Origin: Nostoc linckia FACHB-104
GTDB taxonomy: Bacteria; Cyanobacteriota; Cyanobacteriia; Cyanobacteriales; Nostocaceae
Length of the DNA: 50,527 nucleotides
Direction of reading: 5' to 3'
Assembly: GCF_014696615.1 (NCBI RefSeq)
Contig: NZ_JACJQJ010000061.1
Coordinates: 1-50,527, forward strand
Shown here: piece after piece, positions 24,863-32,808 of the stretch
Layout: every line of letters begins with the position of its first letter
Position numbering within the stretch: position 1 is the stretch's first letter
Program-made: the position numbers and the translations under genes
Notes under the pieces: model-generated
Databases searched by the model: none
What the model was told of the DNA's origin: nothing
Seen by the model: only the letters and a program-made list of their open reading frames with translations

Positions 24863-26227
24863 TTAACAACTAAGTTTTTCAGTGTTTTGTGCGGCAGGAA
24901 GCGGTTGATTACGAAAATCAGGATATTTGCTATCAACTTGATGAGCTTTTTTGATTATCCAATTAAATAACCAATTAACGAACTTTACTTGCCTAAAAAT
25001 ATGCTGCGGATCGGCCAGGTGAGTAGTTGGTAATTTTTGCCCCATCTCTTTAAGAACTAAACCAATAGGCACATTGATTTCATCTTGAAGTTTGAGAAAA
25101 CGCATGAACAGGGAATTGCTAGCAGAAATCAGCGAACCTACCCCACCTCTCGCTTGTCCCCAACCAATCACATACAGCCCTTTATAATCTGAGAAAAACG
25201 AGCCGCCATAACATTGCACTGTTGCACCTTTCACACGCTGAAGTTCTAAAGGTAGAAAGGGATAGGCAACATAATAGCCAGTGGCACAAATTATTAAATC
25301 AAATGCTTCTCGGCTACCATCAACAAATTCTACTTCCCAACCATCCAAACGCCGCACCGCAGGTTTAGGAGTAATTCTGCCATGTTTGATGTAATAGGGT
25401 ACTTCGTTATTTAAAGTTGGATGTTTGGCAAAAATTCGATAATTGGGTTGAGGTAAACCGTAACTTTTATGCGTACCAAAGGTCAGGCGGATAATTGCAT
25501 AAGCCAAAAGCCGTTGTAACCATTCTGGCATCCACCATTTTATCAGTTCGGCGGTTGGTACTCCTGCAAAAGACTTGGGAATAAACCACACTGATTCACG
25601 CATACTTAAAACAGATTTAGCACCAACCCGTGCTGCTTCTGCGGCGACATCGCAAGCTGAATTTCCGCCACCAATTACTAGAACGCGTTTACCAGTCAGT
25701 TGTTTTGGATGTTTGTAATCTTTGGAATGAATAATTTCTCCATTAAATTCGCCTGGAAATTGCGGAAACCGCTTGCACCAGTGATGACCATTACAAATCA
25801 ACACGCCTTTATAGATTCGCTGTTCTCCATTAGCAAAAGAAACTTCCCAGAGATTCTTTTCAACTGGTCGTACGTAACTAACTGTACAATTCAGTTCAAT
25901 ATGCTCGCGTAAACTAAAATGATCGGCAAAGGAGTTCAAATAATCCCGCATATTTTGAGCGCTAGGAAAATCGGGATAATCATCTGGCATGGGGAAGTGA
26001 GTAAATTCGGTAATCTTGCGCGACGAAATGATATGTGCAGTTTCGTAAACGCCGTGATACCAATTACCACCGATATCGTCACTAGCATCGACTTGATCGT
26101 AGGGAATATTAGCCGATTTGAGCATTTCAGCCATACCCAATCCGACAAAACCAGCCCCAATAATTAGATGTTTTTCTTGAGTCTCAACTATCTTGTGAGT
26201 TGGACTGAAATTACTGACGTTGAGCAA
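24863..26227 (-). CDS. flavin-containing monooxygenase
   Basis: 454-aa FAD/NADPH enzyme of the class B monooxygenase (FMO/Baeyer-Villiger) group. FAD-binding GAGFVG lies at 24-29, DIGGNWYHGVY at 51-61, the FMO fingerprint FNGEIIHSKDY at 161-171, and NADPH-binding GGGNSA at 186-191. The late ATGY motif (IICATGYYVAYPFLP) is also present. Such enzymes insert one oxygen into nucleophilic N or S or into ketones; the substrate cannot be told. The start overlaps the upstream SDR gene by 17 bases, so the two form an operon and may act in sequence on an alcohol/ketone. The protein is full length. Confidence 0.87.
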   Translation of the reverse strand: MLNVSNFSPTHKIVETQEKHLIIGAGFVGLGMAEMLKSANIPYDQVDASDDIGGNWYHGVYETAHIISSRKITEFTHFPMPDDYPDFPSAQNMRDYLNSFADHFSLREHIELNCTVSYVRPVEKNLWEVSFANGEQRIYKGVLICNGHHWCKRFPQFPGEFNGEIIHSKDYKHPKQLTGKRVLVIGGGNSACDVAAEAARVGAKSVLSMRESVWFIPKSFAGVPTAELIKWWMPEWLQRLLAYAIIRLTFGTHKSYGLPQPNYRIFAKHPTLNNEVPYYIKHGRITPKPAVRRLDGWEVEFVDGSREAFDLIICATGYYVAYPFLPLELQRVKGATVQCYGGSFFSDYKGLYVIGWGQARGGVGSLISASNSLFMRFLKLQDEINVPIGLVLKEMGQKLPTTHLADPQHIFRQVKFVNWLFNWIIKKAHQVDSKYPDFRNQPLPAAQNTEKLSC

Positions 26228-27038
26228 GTTTCAACCTCCTGGTAAATGCATGACTAATCCAGTCCAGTAGTAGCGGTGAATATCTTTTGAGAAGATGGAC
26301 ACTTTTAGCCGTTGGATCGGGAAATACGTGGAGTTTATCGTTAACTATTCCTTGAATGGTGGCGCGCATTACGTCTACTGGATCGGTTGCTAAGCTTTCT
26401 GGAAAGCCTTCTGCTATCAGCTTACTTAAAGTACCAAAGCTTTGCGATCGCAAAATCGGAGTACGACTAAAGAAAGGATAAACAGCCGTAACTTTTACTT
26501 GATGTTCTTTGACTTCATTGAATAGCCCTTCGCTAAATCCTCGTAAGCCGAATTTGCTAGCTGAGTAATGAGCCATCCCCGCACTAGCTGACCAGCCTGC
26601 TAAGGAAGAAATATTAACGATATGACCTTTTTTACGAGCAATCATATCAGCAGCAAATAGGGAACTTAAACGCATTGGTGCTAACAGATTTACCTGCATC
26701 AGTTGCTCCCATATCTCACTAGGAACTTCATCCATGCGACCGAAAAGTCCTATCCCTGCATTATTGATTAATATATCCACTGGGATATCAAGTTTTTTAA
26801 CTTGCTGATAAAGGTTTTCGCTTCCCTCGCGAGTAGCTAAATCTACAGCTAGACAAGCAATCACCTCTCCAGTGGAAATTTCACTTTGAATTGCTTCTAC
26901 TTTTTGATGCAAAATTGCTGCATCTAAATCCGTTAAAATCAGTCGGCTACCAGCCTTTAATAATTGTCGGGTTAATTCCTGTCCAAATCCCCCAGATGCA
27001 CCAGTAATTAGTACAACAGCCTGATATAACTGCGTCAT
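26211..27038 (-). CDS. short-chain dehydrogenase/reductase
   Basis: 275-aa classical SDR. The NAD(P)-binding TGASGGFG is at 12-19, NNAG at 92-95, the catalytic Ser at 144-145 in VNISSLAGWS, and YSASK with Y158 and K162. A long C-terminal helix region (SVHLLKRYSPLLLDWISHAF) is typical of SDRs acting on lipid-like substrates (the DltE/SadH-like group). It is the first gene of a two-gene operon, its stop overlapping the monooxygenase start by 17 bases. Substrate unknown; an alcohol or ketone shared with the monooxygenase is my inference. Confidence 0.9.
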   Translation of the reverse strand: MTQLYQAVVLITGASGGFGQELTRQLLKAGSRLILTDLDAAILHQKVEAIQSEISTGEVIACLAVDLATREGSENLYQQVKKLDIPVDILINNAGIGLFGRMDEVPSEIWEQLMQVNLLAPMRLSSLFAADMIARKKGHIVNISSLAGWSASAGMAHYSASKFGLRGFSEGLFNEVKEHQVKVTAVYPFFSRTPILRSQSFGTLSKLIAEGFPESLATDPVDVMRATIQGIVNDKLHVFPDPTAKSVHLLKRYSPLLLDWISHAFTRRLKLAQRQ

Positions 27039-27150
27039 TTTTTATCAAATTTATTAACAATTCAATGGCAACTCATATAATTTATTTTGACAGAGAATGA
27101 TGCTGATAACTTATAGTAATCTGGTTTAAATGCTAAAAAATATAAGTATT

Positions 27151-27228
27151 GTAGGATGCGTTAGGCGTAACCCGTAACGCATAAAAGGCTCTGGGAAAGA
27201 TGCTTTACGCTGCGCTAACGCATCCTAC
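27151..27228. repeat. 78-bp palindromic element (GTAGGATGCGTTA arms)
   Basis: Perfect 13-base terminal inverted repeats gtaggatgcgtta (27151-27163) and taacgcatcctac (27216-27228). Same architecture as the 24667-24751 element but a different sequence. Confidence 0.75.
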
Positions 27229-27303
27229 ATGAAAAATCAAATAAATAGTTTTATATAAGTTGTTCACCAACGAAATAGGATTGTAACATTAACTTACTGG
27301 CTA

Positions 27304-27750
27304 TTATTCTGCGCTACGATACCAGCCAGCGGGAATGACTTCAAAATCCCAGATATCTTGAAATACATATATCCGGTCTAACATTTCTGATGGCGCAATT
27401 GCATTTTTATTCCCTTCTTTCCAATCTTTTCTATCAACAGTTCCCATTACCATATAATCATTACCAATGATTTTGGGGTCTGCTTGGATAAAACTAGCAG
27501 CCATTAATGATTCAATTTCTTGCTTTTTGGCAATAATCAGGTCACATCTTTCACAATATTTGCATTGCTTATTTAATACAAAAAGCTGTTGCGGCTGAAT
27601 GTGAATGACTAAAGGAAATTTACGAACTTTGGTTTTAATATCACATTTTGGACATTTAGTAAATGCACTATCAGAATAGGGATTGAGAAAAAACTTATGG
27701 CGTTCTTTCCACTTCCGATTTGGTATTTTTGGGGAACTTTTTTTAGGCAT
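27304..27750 (-). CDS. zinc-ribbon hypothetical protein, 148 aa
   Basis: The basic N-terminus (PKKSSPKIPNRKWKERHKF) precedes a treble pair of cysteines: CPKC (about 33-36) and CKYCERC (about 63-69), the spacing of a zinc ribbon. The C-terminal half (GNDYMVMGTVDRKDW, DIWDFEVIPAGWY) is soluble. I do not recognise a function; proteins of this shape occur in cyanobacteria and other bacteria as uncharacterised. It lies downstream of the SDR/monooxygenase promoter region and just left of the CHASE2 kinase gene (60 bases), both on the minus strand, so it may be the last gene transcribed with the kinase. Confidence 0.65.
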   Translation of the reverse strand: MPKKSSPKIPNRKWKERHKFFLNPYSDSAFTKCPKCDIKTKVRKFPLVIHIQPQQLFVLNKQCKYCERCDLIIAKKQEIESLMAASFIQADPKIIGNDYMVMGTVDRKDWKEGNKNAIAPSEMLDRIYVFQDIWDFEVIPAGWYRSAE

Positions 27751-27809
27751 GGTTGTTGCTTAACTTGTTGTTTAAAAAATTTAAGTTAATTAACATTTGT
27801 GCTGAAAAT

Positions 27810-30017
27810 TTACTTTCCCAGCGATTTTAAATCTTGAATTACGTCAATTGCCGATTGATAGCGATCGCTAAAATGATAACGTACCATCCTATCTAAAATT
27901 TCTGCCAGTTCTTCGCTAACTTGGGCGTAAGAACGCCACATAATATTTCCGGTGTCGGGATCTGGGTAAAGTTCCTGTGGTTGTATTCCCGTCAAAGCCT
28001 GAATTCCAATCATCCCCAAAGCGTAAATATCACTGCATAATCGGGGATGACCTGCAAATTGTTCTGGTGGCGCATAACCCCGGGTTCCAATGGCTACTGT
28101 GGCTAATTCTGTTTGTTCGCTATTGGGGGGTTGCATTAATTTGACTGCGCCAAAGTCAATCAATACTAATCGGCGATCGTCAGCAGATCTAATAATATTA
28201 TGGGGTTTAATATCTCGATGAATTACCCGATGCTCATGGACAAATTCTAAAACCTCTAAAACGCCTTTGAGCATATCAATAACTCCAGATTCATGCTTCA
28301 CACCCTTTACAGGTGGTAATTCTTCGTGTAAAGTATGCCCAGGAATGTACTGTTCAACTAAATAAAATTCTTGATTTTCTTCAAAATAAGCCAGCAATTC
28401 TGGTATCTGCTGATGCTTGCCTAGGGCGGCTAAAATCTCGGCTTCACTATTAAATAATCTACGAGCAACCTCTAAAAATTTAGTATCCCGACGCGCTGGC
28501 ATTAACTGTTTCACTACACAAGTAGGATGCCCAGGACGTTGAGTATCATGCGCTAAATAAGAGCAACCAAAGCCCCCAGAACCGAGAATTTTGGTTATTT
28601 GATAACGCCCACCCAAAAGAAAATCACCTGTTATTTTTGGTTTTAAAATTTCGGGGCTTTGGTGATAGTGTTTATCTTGAATTAACTTGTCTGCTTTAGT
28701 TTCTTGTAAGAGGATATCTAACTGTTCAATTACCTCTTTTTGCTTTTCTACTTGCAGAATAATTAAGCGAGTTTGCTGTTGCGTTTGGTATGTAGTGTAA
28801 GTCATGACACTCATACCCGTAATTACTAAAGTTAGGGCAGGTGGGACGAGCGGAACCCATCCAGAAAAGAGAAACAAACCAAAGCAGATGCCCACCAACC
28901 CAATTAATGTTATACCACTTATGGTCACCAATAATAAAGGATGCCGCAGTCGCCATGCTACTGTACCACCTACTAGTGACCAAGCCCATATCCAAAGGAT
29001 TTCAGCCCAGTTCGGCCAGTCCCAAATCAAGGATTTCCCATCCAAGACAGTGCTGATGATTTGACTGGCTATTTGTGCCTGAATGAACACTGCAGCCATT
29101 CTCGCAGGTTCTTCTGGGACTGCGCTATAAGGTGTGTAATAACCAGGATGAACAGTCGCAGCATTAGTACCAATGATGACTAAACGGTCTTTAACTTGTT
29201 CGGGCTTTATTTGATTTTTCAGAACTGCTGTTAAACTAACTTCCTCTGCAAGATTAGCTGGCTGACGGTAATTTAACAGTATTTGGTAGCCTTGGGCATC
29301 CAAGTTTTCATAGCTACCAAAATTACTAGTCAATATGGGAATCATCGTTTTCCCAATCGAGAGATGTTGCTGATCGGGAAAATCTAATTCTAGTCCCGCC
29401 TTCTCTAGGTAAATAATTGCAGCTAAAGCCGCAAAGGAAAATTGTGTAGTACATTTTTTATCTGTAGATTTGCCAAATAACAATGCCCGCCGGACAATTT
29501 GATCGCTTTCATTGTCAGGAATTAAATCGTTAAAGCCGACATTATCTGTAGATAAATTAGATGGTGGTGGTATTTCCGGTCTACCTATAGTACTTTTAGC
29601 GCAAGTACCAATAATATTTTGGGGATTTGCAACTCCCGCAGCCAAATTTTTTTGTTCTGGCCTGTATAGATTTAAAGCAATAACCCGGGGTTGATAAGAC
29701 TCTAATTTTTGTAACAGTTGATTGACAGTATTATCTGATAATGGCCACTTATAGCGCTCTAGATCCTGTTGCGTAATGGTGACTAACAAAATGCGATTGT
29801 TAGGTGGCTGAGTAGGGCGCGATCGCAACATCTGATCGTAGGCTTTTAACTCCCACGACTGCAACCATTTCAGTTCTCGTACTCCCCAGACTAAAGCTGT
29901 AACGCCAAAACTACTGCACAGGAAAATTTGCAGCCACTTCTTGCTGGAGTAAGTGTCACGGGTAATTTTATCTTGGGTAAACGCCGTTCGGAGTTTTTGT
30001 AAGATTCCGCTAATCAC
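27810..30017 (-). CDS. CHASE2-domain serine/threonine protein kinase
   Basis: 735-aa membrane receptor kinase. A first membrane span (about 30-47) is followed by a CHASE2 extracytoplasmic sensor domain (about 50-330; RPTQPPNNRILLVTITQQDLE, FVQAQIASQIIS-type end). Two or three more spans follow (about 335-410), a short coiled coil, and a kinase domain (about 468-735). The kinase has LGSGGFG near 475, CVVKQL lysine, HRDIKPHNI near 600 and DFGAVK near 622. All catalytic residues are present, so it should be active. CHASE2 binds an unknown ligand. Its kinase domain is closely similar to that of the gene at 44418-46349. It probably starts the transcript that may include the zinc-ribbon gene. Confidence 0.92.
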   Translation of the reverse strand: MISGILQKLRTAFTQDKITRDTYSSKKWLQIFLCSSFGVTALVWGVRELKWLQSWELKAYDQMLRSRPTQPPNNRILLVTITQQDLERYKWPLSDNTVNQLLQKLESYQPRVIALNLYRPEQKNLAAGVANPQNIIGTCAKSTIGRPEIPPPSNLSTDNVGFNDLIPDNESDQIVRRALLFGKSTDKKCTTQFSFAALAAIIYLEKAGLELDFPDQQHLSIGKTMIPILTSNFGSYENLDAQGYQILLNYRQPANLAEEVSLTAVLKNQIKPEQVKDRLVIIGTNAATVHPGYYTPYSAVPEEPARMAAVFIQAQIASQIISTVLDGKSLIWDWPNWAEILWIWAWSLVGGTVAWRLRHPLLLVTISGITLIGLVGICFGLFLFSGWVPLVPPALTLVITGMSVMTYTTYQTQQQTRLIILQVEKQKEVIEQLDILLQETKADKLIQDKHYHQSPEILKPKITGDFLLGGRYQITKILGSGGFGCSYLAHDTQRPGHPTCVVKQLMPARRDTKFLEVARRLFNSEAEILAALGKHQQIPELLAYFEENQEFYLVEQYIPGHTLHEELPPVKGVKHESGVIDMLKGVLEVLEFVHEHRVIHRDIKPHNIIRSADDRRLVLIDFGAVKLMQPPNSEQTELATVAIGTRGYAPPEQFAGHPRLCSDIYALGMIGIQALTGIQPQELYPDPDTGNIMWRSYAQVSEELAEILDRMVRYHFSDRYQSAIDVIQDLKSLGK

Positions 30018-30124
30018 AGAGTTGAGGCAATAGCCCGAATGTGGTAGATGTTACAGTCCTGAAACTTCAGATTATAGGCTTTTGGTTAAGTAGCTTTCAC
30101 TAATGCTCTATTTAATTTAGCAAT

Positions 30125-30165
30125 TTGGGGTTGGGTGTTTGGTGTTTGGTGTTTGGTATTGGTAT
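30125..30165. repeat. short tandem heptamers (TTTGGTG)
   Basis: Four to five copies of tttggtg or close variants, just downstream of the small membrane-protein gene. Confidence 0.7.
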
Positions 30166-30470
30166 TAATTATTCCCCTTGTCTCCTTGTCCCCTTGTCTC
30201 TACTGCTTCCCCCTTATCCCCCGTCTCCAGTACCCAGTCCCGAGTCCCTAAAACAGGCACAGATGTAGAATCTAACTGTGATGGTTCAGGCGATCGCTCA
30301 ATAGTTGCATCAATAAAATAAGAACCCACAATCTTGTCGTAGTTAGAAGCAACGGCTAAAAACGCGCCACCTAAAATATAAATCGGTAATGGCAGGCTAA
30401 ATTCCTGTACCCAGTCAAATAGTTCCGCCAAAGCAAACAATACAAAAAAGCAAGCAAGCCAAATCCTCAT
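30165..30470 (-). CDS. small membrane protein with repeat-derived tail
   Basis: From ATG 30470 (MRIWLACFFVLFALAELFDW) it has 101 residues: a membrane span at about 3-18, a second hydrophobic hairpin (LPLPIYILGGAFLAVASNY) and a polar C-terminus. An upstream ATG adds eight residues. The first ~70 residues look like a real cyanobacterial family (two spans, unknown role). The last ~30 (VLGTRDWVLETGDKGEAVET and on) are encoded by ggactgg/acaagggg repeats of the kind seen elsewhere outside genes, so the frame appears to run into repeat DNA. Not obviously in an operon with the kinase. Confidence 0.6.
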   Translation of the reverse strand: MRIWLACFFVLFALAELFDWVQEFSLPLPIYILGGAFLAVASNYDKIVGSYFIDATIERSPEPSQLDSTSVPVLGTRDWVLETGDKGEAVETRGQGDKGNN

Positions 30471-30524
30471 TTTTTCTCTCCCGCGTACAGGCAACTCTAA
30501 TCATAGGTTAGACAGCTTGCATGA

Positions 30525-30631
30525 TAAGCTATTCTGCTTTTAAGTTGCACAATCCATTGTGAGGGCTGTTAACAGTCAACAGTCAACAGCCTTGATTTAG
30601 TCTTTATGCAATTTAGACACGCATTAGCTTA
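30525..30631. repeat. dispersed ~110-bp repeat, copy B
   Basis: Inverted relative to copy A at 19633-19744. Shared blocks include taagctattctgcttttaa, gcacaatccat, gtgagggctgtt, gttaacag, and acgcattagctta. Confidence 0.8.
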
Positions 30632-31086
30632 CTTGGAGTTCATCTGAAGATATCTGTTGCTGTCTTCTACTCAATAGCCTTTATTACCATTAATGTATTT
30701 TATGTTGCAAGGGTTGGTGTTTCATCATCAGTTTGAGTAGCACTGGTGAAGTATCAACTTTTGCTGAATTGAAATTTAAATTTTTATCAGCGACTTGAGA
30801 ACGGATACTTGAGTGCAAATAACCCAACTTACTCGCATAAGTGTTCTTTCTTTGACATGAAGCTCATTAATATTGTTAACTAGCAAAGCCCAGGCTTAAA
30901 TTAAAATCCATCTGATGATCCCGCATTTATCCAACGCGCAATACCAATAATTTTCATTTAGCTTGTCGCCAATAACTATACAGTTAATAGCTAGCGAACT
31001 GAGCAATATTATCAGGTTTTCTTTACAATAACTATAGACTACTCAAAACCGTCATAAGTAGTGTTTTCTCTGCTATCTCCACTAAC

Positions 31087-31120
31087 AGCACTGTAGTGCT
31101 TGTTGAAGATACGTACGTAT
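31087..31120. promoter_or_regulatory. two adjacent palindromes, operator-like
   Basis: agcact-gt-agtgct (31087-31100) and the perfect 12-base palindrome atacgtacgtat (31109-31120) lie nine bases apart. Their placement, 760 bases before the surface cluster, suggests regulator binding, but no regulator is known. Confidence 0.3.
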
Positions 31121-31434
31121 GACAGTTTTATAAGTGGTTTATTGTGATCGGAATCAATGACAACTTCTGTATTTTGGGATATCAGTATATTATTGTTGTC
31201 ATAGTGTTGCAGCTAAAAAGGCAGCCCTTGTGTTTAACTTGGGTACGAATTTGTAAATATGCTTTTCCCGTCAAAATCAAAGCTGAAGACAAAGGAGTAG
31301 TAAAGTGATGTAAAGGGCGTAAGGAGCCATAAACCTTAGCTGAACAACAAAATATCCTCTGGTCTTCAAGGAGAAAATATGATTATATTTCTCTGTTGAA
31401 GATTAGAGAATTTAGTGATGCAAAACCTACTCTT

Positions 31435-31480
31435 TGTAGCATCACCCGGTTTTCGGGGCGATGAAATAGAGGTAGCTACA
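31435..31480 (+). ncRNA. candidate structured leader element
   Basis: Outer stem tgtagc (31435-31440) / gctaca (31475-31480) encloses an inner stem-loop atc-a-cccg-gtttt-cggg-gc-gat. It matches no riboswitch I know; role unknown. Confidence 0.25.
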
Positions 31481-31881
31481 TATAAATATTTTCTATCATT
31501 TGTAGATGATGTATGCAATTTAGGATAGAAATTTGCGTACTATATTTTGTTGTGCAATTGTTTGGTCATAATTGCTAAAAAAATACTCAATAGTATTATC
31601 TGAACTTATATATATGGTTCAAAGTTTCTATTTGGAATTACTTAATCATGGTTAAATGATTAAGTAGCCAGCAAGTTCTGCTTTGGATACAGATTCTGAT
31701 AATATGTCTGAACAACCAAGTAATTAAAGATTTTGTAAAGACACTAGTATTGAGTGCAATTTTGTGAAAGGCTAGAAAGCCTTAACTGTTTTATCAAATT
31801 AAAAAAAATCAAACAAATGCGAGTTTTTCATTAAAAACTCTCAAATTTAAGAAAACTGCTGTTATCGATTGATGCCTTACA

Positions 31882-32808
31882 ATGACATCTACCTTCTTAT
31901 GGTTGAGGTCTAAGAGCCTCTTTTTTGCATTTTTTTCTTTAGGTTTACTTGTTGATGCAAGTATGCCTGTTAATGCCCAAGTATCTGTCATTAGAAATAC
32001 TGCTGGTGCGGGTGCAAATAATCTGCCAAGACGCAGTTCAAACGAAGTGAGATTAACAGCTTCGCAAGCTGCTTTAGAAATTATTAAAACAGGCGATCGC
32101 GCCGCTGCCGAACCAGGCGACACAGTCCTTTATCGTCTTGCTATTAGAAATACTGGTAGATCGCCTGCCAGAAATCTCACAATTACAGACAGGCTACCTT
32201 TAGGATTGCGATTTATCTCTAGATCGCTTCAAGGTTCAATTGCTGGTACATCAGTATCTGTAACCGCTAACACGGGTGCAAATCGCGCGGTGACTATTAC
32301 AGTCAACCCAGCAACAGAATTACAACCAAACCAAACTTTGAATGTAGTTTATGCCGTTGAAGTCACTCCAGACGCGATTCGGGGGACTGGGAGAAACTTA
32401 GCCCAAGCTCAAGCCGGAACTTTAACAAGTAACCAATCCAGCCATCTGTTGCGAATTCGTCCAGGAATTATCTCTGATTGTGGCACCATCATTGGGCGCG
32501 TTTTTGTGGATAAAAACTTTGATGGCGAACAGCAACCCAATGAACCTGGAGTTCCCAACGCCGTAGTGTACATGGATGATGGTAATCGCATTGTTACAGA
32601 TGCTAATGGATTATTCTCCTTGGCAAATGTCATATCGGGTTATCGGTCTGCAACGTTGGACTTGACTAGCTTACCAGGCTATGCACTGGCACCTAACAAC
32701 TACTTCATTGAAAGAAATAGCCAGTCGCGGATGGTGAAATTAGCACCCAGTAGCTTGGTAAGAGTCAATTTTGGCGTAACGCCTGCGTTTTCGGGGGGTA
32801 AGCGATGA
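31882..32808 (+). CDS. secreted DUF11-domain surface protein
   Basis: 308 aa with a signal peptide (TFLWLRSKSLFFAFFSLGLL ... VNAQ, cleavage near residue 33). A DUF11 Ig-like domain follows (about 58-195): AALEIIKTGDRAAAEPGDTV, LYRLAIRNTGRSPARNLTI, DRLPLGLRFI. An SdrD-B/carboxypeptidase-like module comes next (about 199-300): GTIIGRVFVDKNFDGEQQPN, EPGVPNAVVYMDDGN. Such proteins are extracellular scaffolds or adhesins. The stop overlaps the start of the barrel gene by four bases (ATGA), so the two are translationally coupled. First gene of the surface cluster, behind the long leader. Confidence 0.82.
   Translation: MTSTFLWLRSKSLFFAFFSLGLLVDASMPVNAQVSVIRNTAGAGANNLPRRSSNEVRLTASQAALEIIKTGDRAAAEPGDTVLYRLAIRNTGRSPARNLTITDRLPLGLRFISRSLQGSIAGTSVSVTANTGANRAVTITVNPATELQPNQTLNVVYAVEVTPDAIRGTGRNLAQAQAGTLTSNQSSHLLRIRPGIISDCGTIIGRVFVDKNFDGEQQPNEPGVPNAVVYMDDGNRIVTDANGLFSLANVISGYRSATLDLTSLPGYALAPNNYFIERNSQSRMVKLAPSSLVRVNFGVTPAFSGGKR

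Larger units (their letters stand above)
30495..31881. other. long gene-free region, 1.4 kb, before the surface cluster
   Basis: No convincing ORF. Contains dispersed-repeat copy B (30525-30631), operator-like palindromes (31087-31120) and a possible folded RNA element (31435-31480). Probably the promoter and long leader of the four-gene surface cluster. Confidence 0.55.

Noticed and set aside
23523-27038. A single four-gene natural-product cluster (VOC, monooxygenase, SDR, zinc ribbon)
   Set aside because: Palindromic repeats and 260-310-base gaps separate the genes; only SDR and monooxygenase overlap.
31418-31529. 36-codon ORF in the surface-cluster leader
   Set aside because: No ribosome site, and it covers the candidate folded element.
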